Below are positions 43,132-53,755 of a stretch of 64,000 bases of DNA, in pieces. The DNA is from Tridacna crocea (taxonomy: Eukaryota; Mollusca; Bivalvia; Cardiida; Cardiidae). Both the position numbers and the translations under genes were made by a program. Each line of letters opens with the position of its first letter. Position 1 is the stretch's first letter. The stretch is taken from positions 1,247,501 through 1,311,500 of the forward strand of contig OX031065.1 in NCBI GenBank assembly GCA_943736015.1, written 5' to 3'. The notes below the pieces were generated by a model. The model ran no database searches and was not told the origin of the DNA. It saw only the letters and a program-made list of their open reading frames with translations.

Positions 43132-43358
43132 TTAACCTTTTCCCAAACAACAAATTTTGGACCCTTCCAAACCGAAAGAGTTTGCAGACGACAATTTTAG
43201 ATTTGGAGAAAATTGCAGAAAGTTCTCAAAAAGGTTAGAAAACACTGTGGGAGAAGGAGAAATTGCTCATTATGAGCAATTTCTCCTTTTCCCACAGTGT
43301 TTTCAAAGACTTTTACTGCAGACACGTAAAAACCAGGGCTTGTTTGGGAAAGGGTTAA
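43132..43358 (+). mobile_element. TTAA-1 MITE, GAGCAATT subfamily
   Basis: TTAA at both ends, tip TTGCTCATTATGAGCAA, inserted in the CAT field. Confidence 0.88.
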
Positions 43359-43811
43359 GTTAAATCAGCATCATCATCATCACCATCATCCTCCTCCTCA
43401 TGATCAACAACATCATCATTATGGTCATTAAGAAAAATCCATTAAGTCATAATGATATTAAAGAAATCAATATCATAGAGAACATCATCCCCATCATCAT
43501 CAGCAGCAGCAGCAGTACCAGATACTTGTATGTATTCAAAGTGGTTTGTAATTACGAGTGGATATTTATTTAGATATCATCGATATTCATTTACATATCG
43601 TCATCATCTTCATATCAATAACAACAACAGATATCTATAAAGAAACTGATATTGAGTTACATAATAAGTTATCAGCAACACCATCATCAAGAACAATATC
43701 TGTTGAAGGTATCTATTAAGATACTGGTTTTAAGTCAAAAAACTGTCATCATTCATATTAGTACATGTATTGTTAATCATAAGCCACAGACTATCATTAT
43801 TTGGGTTTTTA

Positions 43812-44025
43812 GTTTACCACAAAATCCCGACTTTAAACAACCCTGAGAAAGACAGCTTTTGAAAACGCTGTGGGAAATGAAGAAAGTGATCTTAGCCAGC
43901 ATTTTCAAGAGCATTTTCTTCTTTTCCCACAATGTTTTCTACCCTTCTCAAACTAAATTTCAGTCAAATTTATTGTGTTTTCAATTTGGCCCAGTCCAAA
44001 TGTCTGTGGTTTGGTAAAGAGTTGA
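43812..44025 (-). mobile_element. TTAA-1 MITE, degenerate
   Basis: Reverse copy with a disrupted hairpin (TGATCTTAGCCAGCATTTTC). Confidence 0.7.
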
Positions 44026-44171
44026 GGAATGGCAAATCATGAAAAAAATAGGATTTTTAAGTGTTTAACTTCATTATGAACCAATGACAAAAAAGGTCTC
44101 ATGTACCTGGAAAACGCAATACCTCATGTATTTCTATCAAAAAAAGGTCTTCTTCGGCAGGGGATAATCAT

Positions 44172-44740
44172 TTCAGCAGAATAACTTGTTTTAGATAATA
44201 AATCATTTTATGGTTGTCGATTTTGACGGTCAAGATAGAATCTAGATGTTCAAACTAGCATAAAAAATGAAAACTGAAATCTTACTGTATTGGTTGTTAA
44301 TGGTCAGACTTTAGTTCACTCAGATGGTATCAAGGTACTTTGTAAATTCACTTGTTGCAATCAATGGTTTTGAATTATTTTAGATGATGAATTATTTTAT
44401 GGTTGTCCATTTTGATGGTCATGATAAAATCTATAGTTTAAAAAGTATAAAAAATGAAAACTAAAATCATACTGTATGGTTGTTGATGGTCACTGGATGA
44501 CTTCAGTTTACTCAGATGGTATCGAAATTCTGTCGAAATTCATTTTGTTGCAATCAGTATTGGTTCAACATCTATGTTAAATTATTTTACTGTTGTCCAT
44601 TTTGATAGCCAAGATTGAATCTTAATTTTAAAATAAATTTACATACAAATTAAATCACATGATAAGGTTGTTGATGGTCGGGTTTTAACAGTTGACCCCT
44701 ATGGTATAAAAATAATTTCAAAACTTACTGATCAATGACA
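44172..44740 (+). repeat. ~189-bp tandem repeat, three diverged units
   Basis: TTTTATGGTTGTC.ATTTTGA (about 44209, 44397 and 44586) and GGTTGTTGATGGTC recur with about 189-base spacing. No coding frame. Confidence 0.75.
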
Positions 44741-44756
44741 TCGCAAGAAACCTGTT

Positions 44757-45255
44757 TGCTCATTATGAGCTTTTCATGACCATAATTGCCTTTGCAGCAA
44801 ATATGCATCAAGATCAGACTGCACAAAACATGCAGCCTGATCTTTGAGTTTGATCTGCACCATCCATTTTACTGAAATATTTTCTTGGTTCCTGGCAATA
44901 ATGTTTTCTATCCATTCAAAGGCAAATCTGGAATTTTGGCCTCAGCAAATTTTTATAATAATTGTAAGCCTGCAAAATGTTGACATGGAAGGCTAATGGT
45001 ATAAGTGTGAAGGTTGAACCAAGACAGAATCAGTTTAGGTCTGTGAACACTGAATGGGAAATTGTGACTATGAAACTGTCTGTGAAAATCTAATTTAAAT
45101 CTAGATTCTAAGAAAAGTCTGATATAGTTAATGTATTTATCCTTAGAGCTGCTTTCTCTACTGAAGTTGCCTGTTACAGCCATTGTAGATCAAAGATCAG
45201 ACTGTACAAAACATGCAGTCTGACCCTTGATTCTACATTGTCCACAAAAGGGGTG
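44757..45255. mobile_element. Two TTAA-2 cores
   Basis: 44805-44870 (ATCAAGATCAGACTGCACA with partner) and 45184-45245 (GTAGATCAAAGATCAGACTG with partner). Between them is unique AT-rich sequence. Confidence 0.7.
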
Positions 45256-45351
45256 AAATATTACAGACAAAAACAACCTCCATATTGTAGTTTATTACTT
45301 TATATCTTTCTTTTATATCTGAGCAGAAAATGGTTGTTGTGTTTATTTTGG

Positions 45352-45945
45352 TTAACTCTTTACCAAACGACAAATTTTAGACTGGTCCAATTTGAAAGCA
45401 CTTGCAGACAACAAAATTAATGTCACTCAAAAAATGAAGTCTGTTTCCAGCAGGGTAGAAAACATTGTGGGAAAAGGAGAAAATGCTGGTTACCAGCATT
45501 TTCTCCCTTTCCCACATTGTTTTCAGAAAGCTTCCACCCCAGGGACGCAAAAACACAAGTTATTTGGGAAAGGGTTAACTCTTTCCATACCACAGACAAG
45601 ACCAGAAGCTTTTGTGGACAGTGTAGATCAAGATCAGACTTACAGAATGTGCAGTCTGATCTTGATCTACACTGTCCACTGCTCTATTCTAAAGTATATA
45701 TCAGCGACGTAGGAAGGATTTCAAGATTGGGGGGGCTAACTTCGAAATACTGAGATTTTTTGTGCGGTTGTTTCATTGCGCTAAGAACTCGTATTTTAGT
45801 TACTATGGTTTTCAAAATTATTGTAGGGGTGGGGGGTGGGGTGAGCCTCCCCTAGCCAACCTGTATCTTGATCTTGTAGAGGAAATGTATTTCTAGCCTT
45901 TGGGAAAATATACATATTAGTTATATTCCGTATTGAAAGAATTAA
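45352..45945. mobile_element. TTAA-1 copy chained to an interrupted TTAA-2 copy
   Basis: The forward TTAA-1 copy 45352-45578 shares its TTAA with a TTAA-2 element running to TTAA 45942-45945. That element is interrupted by about 160 bases (about 45703-45862) beginning CAGCGACGTAGGAAGG and containing two G-rich tracts, probably another small transposon. Confidence 0.78.
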
Positions 45946-46230
45946 GGGTAAACCTGATAAAGTTATTGTATTCCCTGGTGGTAATCTGTTGTTTTACAAT
46001 CAGTTCTAGGAAAGAATTAGGAAATTTTATTGGTAGCTTAGGCTTGAATGTTTTCCTTGCTTATTTGCTATTATCAGCTCCATAATGGACTGCACAGATC
46101 AGTTTTTTGTCTGTCATCGATTGAGATAATTACAGAATTCAGTTTTCCTTACAAAACAAATGGGAGAGTTTTGTCGGTTTACCATACAAGCAGGCAACAC
46201 AATAAAGCCACTGTCACACCAAACTATTTC

Positions 46231-46462
46231 TTAACCCATTACAACACAATTCTTACTTTTGACACCCCTAAGAAAGAAGCCGCCTTTTGAAAACACTATG
46301 GGAAAAGGAGAAAATGCTGGTAACCAGCATTTTCTCCTTTTCTCACAGTGTTTTCTATCCTTTCCAGAACAAATTTCTATTTTTTAGTCTCCTTTATTTT
46401 GTTGTCTGCAAATGCTTTCAATTTGGACCAGTCTAAAATTTTCTCGTGTGGTAACGAGTTAA
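46231..46462 (-). mobile_element. TTAA-1 MITE next to the candidate exon
   Basis: Full reverse copy with TTAA at both ends. Its right TTAA is 10 bases from the splice donor of 46472-46594. Confidence 0.88.
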
Positions 46463-46471
46463 AATGCTTAC

Positions 46472-46594
46472 CCTGTCCAAGACATAATTGACAAACGGGT
46501 TACGGTCGGACTAGAACTTGTCACTGCCAATCGTTGACTGTACCGCATCTTCATTAGGATCCAAGTACAGCAGTTCCATTTGTAGAATGTCCAT
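46472..46594 (-). pseudogene. Candidate exon with an in-frame TAG
   Basis: On the minus strand an ATG in good context (A at -3, G at +4) opens 41 codons that end exactly at a consensus donor, AGG/GTAAGC. The frame reads MDILQMELLYLDPNEDAVQS, TIGSDKF, a TAG at codon 28 (46511-46513), then SDRNPFVNYVLDR. Composition on both sides of the stop is protein-like and unlike the surrounding repeats. A TTAA-1 copy ends at intron position +10, as at real exons of DENND11. It may be a decayed exon, a null allele or a sequence error (CAG to TAG would restore Gln). I do not recognise the protein family. Confidence 0.35.
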
Positions 46595-46677
46595 CTTGTT
46601 TTGAGTACGTTGTCACTCCGTCTAGTTACAGGTGGGGATGGACGGCAAAAAAATATGAGCAGGCTCAAAGTTCTGTG

Positions 46678-47374
46678 TCACCAGCATTTTCTCCTTTTCC
46701 CACAGTGTTTTCAAAAGGCCTCTCTGCCAGGGTTGTTAAAAGTTGGCATTGTCTGGTATAGGGTTAAGGTTAAGGAGCTTATAATCAAGATATCAGGACA
46801 TTTTGAAGTCCTTCAGCTAGACTGTCCCATGGAGTTAACTCTTTACCACACAATCTCGACTTTTAACGACCATGAAAAAGAAGCCTTTGAAAACATTGTG
46901 GGAAAAGGAGAAAATGCTGGTAACCAGCATTTTCTCCATTTCCCAGAATGTTTTCTACCCTTCCCAAAGAAATTTCAAATTTTCAGTCACTTTTATTTTG
47001 TTGTCTGCAAATGCTTTCAATTTGGACCATTAGGTATGTGGGAAAGAAGCCAGTAGCTTTGAAAGAATATTATGTGGAGTCTGGTAAATGAAACTCCAGG
47101 AAACCATGAATAGGTGCACTGGCCATGACAACATAACTGAAATAATGCCGAAAATATTCTTAACCCTTATCACACAATCACTACTTTTAACGACCCTGAA
47201 AACATTGTGGAAAAGGAGAAAATGTTCACAATCAGCATTTTCTCCTTTGCCCACAATGTTTTTTAACCTGACGGAAACAAATTTCAATTTTTGAGTTACT
47301 CTTTAAAAATTTGTCGTCTGGAAATGCTTTCAATTTGGAACAGTCTAAAATGCTGTCATTTGGTAAAGAGTTAA
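46678..47374. mobile_element. TTAA-1 copies separated by a SINE 3' fragment
   Basis: 46678-46768 is a forward right half. 46835-47034 is a reverse copy truncated at its A end. 47040-47162 is the 3' part of a tRNA-SINE (AACTCCAGGAAACCATGAAT...GGCCATGACAACATAACTGA). 47160-47374 is reverse. Confidence 0.8.
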
Positions 47375-47554
47375 ACACCTGATACAATTAATTATGAATA
47401 AAAAAAAAATGAAATAGACCAGTCCATTATTCAAAGCATTGCAAACAAAAAATTACATGTCGTTCTTATGGTGGGGATTGTCTTTGAAAATTTAGAGAAA
47501 CTATTTAGGAAAGGAGAACATGCTGGTTAACAGCAATTCCTCCAGGAAAAGAAA

Positions 47555-47640
47555 TTGGCCAAGCTAGGGATCGAGCCAACAAACCTTTTTCTCAAGTTCT
47601 GCAAATTACTTTTTAATTAAGCTACCAGCGCTTGGCTGTT
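47555..47640 (-). mobile_element. SINE head fragment
   Basis: Complement of a tRNA-like head (GGGATCGAGCCAACAAACC...AGCTACCAGCGCTTGGC). Confidence 0.65.
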
Positions 47641-47645
47641 GCCTG

Positions 47646-47992
47646 TTAAATCTATACCAAATGACAAAAATTTAGACTTGTCCAAATTGAAAGGATTTGC
47701 AGATGACTTGGTAAATGTAACTGAAATGATGATTTCTGCTTTTGATCCCGTAGAAAACAATGTGGGAAAAGGAGAAAATGGTGGAAATTTAGACGGGTTC
47801 AAATTGAAAGGATTTGCACATGACAATTTAAATGTAACTGAAATGATGATTCCTGTTTTTGATGAGGTAAAAAACAATGTGGGAAAAGGAGGAAATGCTG
47901 GTTACCAGCATTTTCTCCATTTCCCGTGTTGTTTTCAAAAGCCTTCTCTCACAGGGTCGTTAAAACTTGGGATTGTGTGGTAATGAGATAAA
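47646..47992 (+). mobile_element. TTAA-1 MITE with duplicated A arm
   Basis: A segment of about 120 bases (ATTTAGAC..GTCCAAATTGAAAGG to GTGGGAAAAGGAG) occurs twice before the hairpin. Confidence 0.8.
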
Positions 47993-48109
47993 GGCAGTTT
48001 TGTTGCCCTTTACAAGCCAAGAATAGAGGAATCTTTTTCAGGTACTCTCTCTGGAGCAACATAATGATGTCTTTCTAATGACATGAAAGGGACAATTTGT
48101 CAACGTCTC

Positions 48110-49204
48110 TTAACTCATTACCAAATGACAAAATTTTAGGTTTGTCCAAATCGAAAGCATTTGCAGATAACAAAAGTGACTGAGAATTTGAAATTTGTTT
48201 TGTGAATTGAAAGGTAGAAAACATTGTGGGAAAAGGAGAAAATGCTGGATACCAGCATTTTCTCCTTTTCCCACAATGTTTCCAAAAGGCTTTTTTCTTA
48301 GGGTTGTCAAAAGTCGGAACTGAGTGCTAATGGATTAACCTTTTACCACATGACAAGATTTTAGACTTGTCCGAATTGGAAGCATTTGCTGATGACAGTT
48401 TAGTATGGCTATATGAAATTATTTTTCTTTGATAGGGAAGAAAACATTGTAGGGAAAGGACAAATTGCTGGTTACCAGCATTTTCTCCTTTTCCCACAGT
48501 GTTTTCAGAAGGCTTCTTTCCAAAGGTCATCAAAAGTCTTCATTGTGTGGTAAAGGGATAACTCTTTCCATATCATAGACAACACAAGAAGATTTTGTGG
48601 ACAGTGTAGATCAAGATCAGACTGCACAGAAGGAACAGTCTGATATCTGATCAGCACTGTCCACTGCTATATTCAAAGTTGGGCCAAAACAGTCGCTTGA
48701 TCTTGCAGTGGAAATGTATTTTCAGCCATTTATAAAATGCAATTCATTTACACAGTAATGAAAGAGTTAACTCTTTCCCAAACAATCCCTGGTTTTTATG
48801 GGTCAGGAAAAGAACCTTTTTGAAAACATTGTGGGAAAAGGAGAAAATGCTGGTAACCAGCATTTTCTCCTTTTCCCACAATGTTTTCTACCCAGACATA
48901 GAGAAAAATAATCTTTTTAGCAACTGTTAATTTGTCAACTGCAAAATGCTTTCAATTTGGTCTGGTCCAAAATTTGCCGTTTGGTAAAGGGTTAACTCTT
49001 TGAGCTGATGAACAAACCTAATAGACATTTTCATTGTAGAAATATGACCAATATATTTGTAATTTCATGGTTGTTTTTAACTGCAGTGTTTCTGCAAAGG
49101 GGACAGTGTAGATCAGATCAGGCTGCACATTTTGTGCAGCCTGATCTTGATATACATTGTCCACAGCAGCAAATATTTTCATGAAAGGCACCATAATGGG
49201 TTAA
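48110..49204. mobile_element. Five-element alternating TTAA chain
   Basis: TTAA-1 48110-48338 (forward), TTAA-1 48335-48561 (forward), TTAA-2 48558-48770, TTAA-1 48767-48995 (reverse), TTAA-2 48992-49204. Each junction is a single TTAA, except ATAA at 48558-48561. Confidence 0.9.
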
Positions 49205-49456
49205 TTAAAGATGTTGAACTTTGCCGACCAACTTATGACACAAAACCGTCATAGGGGGCACAGGGATCTTGAATTGATTTCTCAGGGCCTTTTCCCCTCT
49301 TGACCTATGACCTTGACATCAGCTGTCAGGGACATTTTGAAGGGCTCTTCTGACAGCAATAAAGTAAGCTCCTAGTTGAGCTACATGATGTTTTTGAAAA
49401 TACAAATCCATCTGATTTTGGCATTCTGGGTACAGAGCTAGACTATTTTTCAAGTC

Positions 49457-50030
49457 TTAGCCCTTTACCACACAATACAGACTTTTGAGGACCCTGAAAA
49501 AGAAAGCTTTTGAAAACATAGTTGGGAAAGGAGAAAATGCTGGTAACCAGCATTTTCTCCTTTTCCCACAATGTTTTCTACCCTTCACATATCAAATTTC
49601 AATTTTTGAGTCACATTTATTTTGTCGTCTGCAGATATGTACAATTTGGACAAGTCCATAATTTCGTTGTTTGGTGCAGAGTTAAAACCTTTACCAAACA
49701 ATCCCGGGTTTTCACGACCCTGAGAAACTAGAAAGAAGCCTTCTAAAAACATTGTGGGAAAAGGAAGAAAATGCTGGTAACCAGCATTTTCTCTTTTTCC
49801 CACAATGTTTTCTACCCTTTGCAAAATATTTCAGTTTTTGAGTCACCTTAATTTTGTCATCTCTAAATGCTTCCATTTTGGACTAGTCTAAAATCATAAC
49901 ATTGTGAAAAAAGGAGAAAATGCTGGTAACTAGCATTCTCTCCTTTTCTCACAATGTTTTCTACCCTGATGGAAACAGTTTTTAAGATTTGTTTATTTCG
50001 TCTTTAAAATATCATTTATAAATCTAGGCC
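49457..50030. mobile_element. Two reverse TTAA-1 copies and a half copy
   Basis: 49457-49685 and 49682-49898 share a TTAA. 49899-50000 is a hairpin with a degraded A arm. Confidence 0.82.
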
Positions 50031-50470
50031 ACTCTATTCTCATTACAAGGGGAGATAATGATTACCTCCCTTTTCTGAAAACTAACAAAAATATCAACAA
50101 ATAATTTCAAGATGGACATCAAAGGAATTTCTGGTCAGTTAGAAATGTGCAAAAATATTATATCAGTATAAATCCTTATTAATCAGTTAATAAGAAATTT
50201 CATTCCATTTTGCACTAGAAGCATTTAGATGGTTACAATACCATAAGTTCAGGAAACCTTAAACACATTAATTCTATTTTTCTTATACAAAGCCTGAAAC
50301 GAAATGTCTAAATAAGGGGCAGTTTTCATGTAGAAAGAGCCAGATAGAGGGAGCAGGGTCTTGACAGTGATGGGTTGTGATGTCTGACCATAATGTCCCT
50401 GTCAGCCTTCAATGAACAAGGAATAATTTATTGTGCACATCTTCTGCATTATTGATGACTCATGATCTGC
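50031..50470. other. Sequence without recognised genes
   Basis: It contains a 40-base inverted pair (AAGGGGAGATAATGATTACC/TCCCTTTTC, 50049-50080) of the AAGGGAGGTAA type and otherwise unique AT-rich DNA. Confidence 0.45.
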
Positions 50471-50945
50471 TTTAACCCTTAACCACACAATCCCGACTTT
50501 TAACGACCCTGGGAAAGAAGCCTTTTGAAAACATTGTGGGAAAAGGAGAAAATGCTGGTTACCAGCATTGTCTCTTTTTCTCACAGGGTTTTCTACCCTA
50601 TCACTGAACAGTTGCACCGTTTGAGCCACATTAAAATTGTCGTCTGCAAATGTATTCAATTTGGACCAGGCCATTCTTTTGTCCTTTAGTGGCTCAAATG
50701 TTGCAATTTTTCTCTGATAGGGTAGAAAACTGTGCGAGTAGGAGAAAATGCTGGTTACCAGCATTTTCTCCTTTTCCCACAATGTTTTCAAAAGACCTCT
50801 TCCTTGGGGTTGTTAAAAGGTGTCATTGTGTGGTAAAGGATTAAACTTATTTGCTGTTGACAAACTTAGATAATGTTGCATAAATGATGATTGCTGTAAT
50901 TGATAGGGTAGAAAATATTGTGGGAAAAGGAAAATATTGTGTTGC
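50471..50945. mobile_element. TTAA-1 recombinants
   Basis: 50471-50690 (reverse) is fused at its A end to a forward right half ending with TTAA 50841-50844, giving two B ends. A degraded forward left half follows (50841-50945). Confidence 0.75.
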
Positions 50946-51084
50946 ACTATGGTGGAAATAATGTTGTAAATAGAATTAAAGATCATATAGTCATACAAAC
51001 TCTCAAAGAGAATGCTTAACTTTTGAGCCACATTTCATTAACTTGTGTGCAAGTACTGGGGGCAATGAAGTTAGCCCATAGTTA

Positions 51085-51385
51085 CGCTAAGTTACGTTAT
51101 TCAAATACAAATCCATCTGATTTGGGCATTTTGGGTACAGAGCTGGACTCCTGTGTGGCTCACTGGGAAAGTGTCCAGGGGCTTGTAACCTGGAGGCCTG
51201 GCGCTCGTACCCCCACCTGATCCCTGTTTTTTTCCCTGGAAAGCCCTTGTTCAAGATACAATGTATTTTAGAGCCCTAACCTAGTACTGGTGGAACCCAA
51301 GAAATACATGAGCTGTTGCCATGATATGGCAGAAATTATGTTGAAAGCAGAGTAAAACAGTCTATTCAATCAATCAATCAATCTA
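51085..51385 (+). mobile_element. tRNA-like SINE, second type
   Basis: The 3' part CATGAGCTGTTGCCATGATATG and TATGTTGAAAGC is shared with 21215-21435. The head is longer and diverged. It ends in a (CAAT)n tract (51365-51383). Confidence 0.65.
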
Positions 51386-51627
51386 CAAATGCTTTCAATT
51401 TGGATAAGTCTAACATTTTGTTGTTTTTTGCCACTTACATCAAAATCCTACAGAAGAATACTGGTGAAAACACCGAGGTAAAAGGAAAAAAAACAAGGTG
51501 GTAACCAGGATTTTTTCTTTCACTCAAAATGATTTGTATCCGATGTCAGATTACCATTATAATTTTAGACATATCTAATTTATGGTCTACAAAGCTTAAG
51601 AATTTGGACAAGTCTGAAAATTTGTCA

Positions 51628-52285
51628 TCACACAATCCTAATCCTACCTTTACCACACAATCCTGACTTTAAACCTCTACCACACAATCCTGACTTTAAC
51701 CCTTTACCACACAATCCTGATCCTACCTTTACCACACAATCCTGACTTTAAACCTCTACCACACAATCCTGACTTTAACCCTTTACCACACAATCCTGAT
51801 CCTACCTTTACCACACAATCCTGACTATAAACCTCTACGACACAATCCTGACTTTAACCCTTTACCACACAATCCTGATACTACCTTTACCACACAATCC
51901 TGACTTTAAACCTCTACCACACAATCCTGACTTTAACCCTTTACCACACAATCCTGTCCACTGCTACATTCAAAGTTAGGCCTAAACAGTCTCTTAACCA
52001 CCCAATCCTGATCCTACCTTTACCATACAATCCTGACCTTAACCCTTTACCACACAATCCAGACTTTAACCCTTTACCACACAATCCTGATCCTGATCCT
52101 ACCTTTACCACACAATCCTGACTTTAACCCTTTACCACACAATCCTGACTTTAACCCTTTGCCATACAATCCTTATCCTACCTTTACCACACAATCCTGA
52201 TCCTATCTTTACCACACAATCCTGACTTTAATCCTTTACCACACAATCCTGATCCTACCTTTACCACACAATCCTGACTTTAAAC
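51628..52285 (+). repeat. Satellite built from the TTAA-1 B terminus
   Basis: About 25 tandem units of TTTACCACACAATCCTGA plus CTTTAACCC, CTTTAAACCTC or TCCTACC. At 51643-51960 four larger units of exactly 79 bases are ordered A-B-C. Further right the order is irregular. The unit is the MITE terminus including its terminal TTAACCC. Confidence 0.92.
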
Positions 52286-53511
52286 CAGCTTTTCTCCTAT
52301 TTCCACAGTGTTTTCAACCCTGATAAAGGAAAAATTTCATCATCTGAGCCAGTCCTTCAAATTTTCCTGTACAGAATATTTTCAATGAGGACTGGTTTAA
52401 AATTTAAAAAGTAGTTAACCCTTAAACACACAATGCTGACTTTTGGCACTCCTGGAAAAGAAGCCTTTTGAAAATATTGTGAGAAAAGAAGAAAATGCTG
52501 GTAATGTAGCAGCATTTTCTTATTTTCCTTGAATGTTTTCTACCATATCGAAGAAAATTTGCACGATTTGAGCCACACCCTACACACAAAACCAGTTTCA
52601 AATTTTTGGTCACTTTTATTTGTGGTCTGCAAATGTGTTCAGTTTGGAGTAGTCTAAAACTTCTTTTTTTTTTGTAAAGAGTCAATTACTGAAAGATGGG
52701 CAGGTTTTTTGACAGGGTGAGCTATTATAAAATAAATGTGACTGAAGAATTGAAAAGCACTTTCTCCTTTTTCCCACAATGTTTTCAAAAGCCTTCTTTC
52801 TCAGGGTTGGGATCGTGTGGTAAAGAGTGAGGCCCTTTATACATAATCCCGACTTTTAGCGACCCAGAAAGAAAAAAGCCATTTGAAAATATTGCGGGAA
52901 AAAGAGAAAATGCTGGTAACCAGCATTTTCTCCTTTTCCCACATTGTTTTTATTATTCCATTAAAAAAAAAGTTCCATCAGTTGAATAGCATTTAAATTT
53001 TTGTCTTCAAATGCTTTCCATTTCGTTAATTTTAAATGTCGTTTTTTTTTTTAAAAAGAGTTAACCTTTTACGAGTACATGTGCTAGCCTTTTCCGAATT
53101 GCAGAAGACAATTTTGTAGTGGCTTAAATGATCGAGTCTTTCTTTGATAGGGTAGAAAATATTGTGGGAAAAGGAGACAATGCTGGATAACAGCATTTTC
53201 TCCTTTTCCCACAATGTTGTCAGAAGACGTCTTTTCCCAGTATCGTTAAAAGTCGGCATTGTGAGGTAGAGGATTAACCCTTTACCAAACAAAAAAATTT
53301 TAGCATGGTCCAAATCGAAAGCAATTGCAGACGACAAAATAACCACAACTAAAAAATTGAAATTTGTTACCAGCAGGGTAGAAAACATTGAGGGAAAAAG
53401 GAGAAAATGCTGGTTACCAGCATTTTCTCCTTTTCCCACAATGTTTTCAAAAGGCTTCTTTCTCAGGGTCGTTCAAAGACAGCATTGTAAGGTACCAAGG
53501 TAGAGGATTAA
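52286..53511. mobile_element. Run of TTAA-1 copies
   Basis: 52286-52418 is a right half. 52415-52685 is reverse (shared TTAA). 52725-52828 is a forward right half. 52829-53064 is reverse. 53061-53277 and 53274-53511 are forward, with single TTAAs shared between neighbours. Confidence 0.82.
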
Positions 53512-53755
53512 GAACGCTTAACGCTTTAGTTATTGTGCCATTTATGGTATAAAGAGGGTCAGTATAAATTACCACGGCTGTTTCACACCTGAGTGCCACT
53601 GTATGATAGGGGCTGGCCACTTGAGTTCAAATCCTTGTTTAAGGATAATTTTGACATCGAATCTTCAATGAGATGACACATGACAAAAGGGGATGTCCTG
53701 GTACCGCTATTTGAGAGTTAAATTCTGACTTACTTGATGTCATGTGTGTTGTGTG

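Noticed and set aside
46601-47056. 151-codon plus-strand open frame, one of the longest in the window
   Set aside because: It reads through two TTAA-1 copies (peptides such as FENIVGKGENAGNQHF recur in dozens of frames here). It is MITE sequence, not a gene.
51628-52285. CRISPR-like array
   Set aside because: Units are contiguous without unique spacers, match a transposon end, and the genome is eukaryotic.
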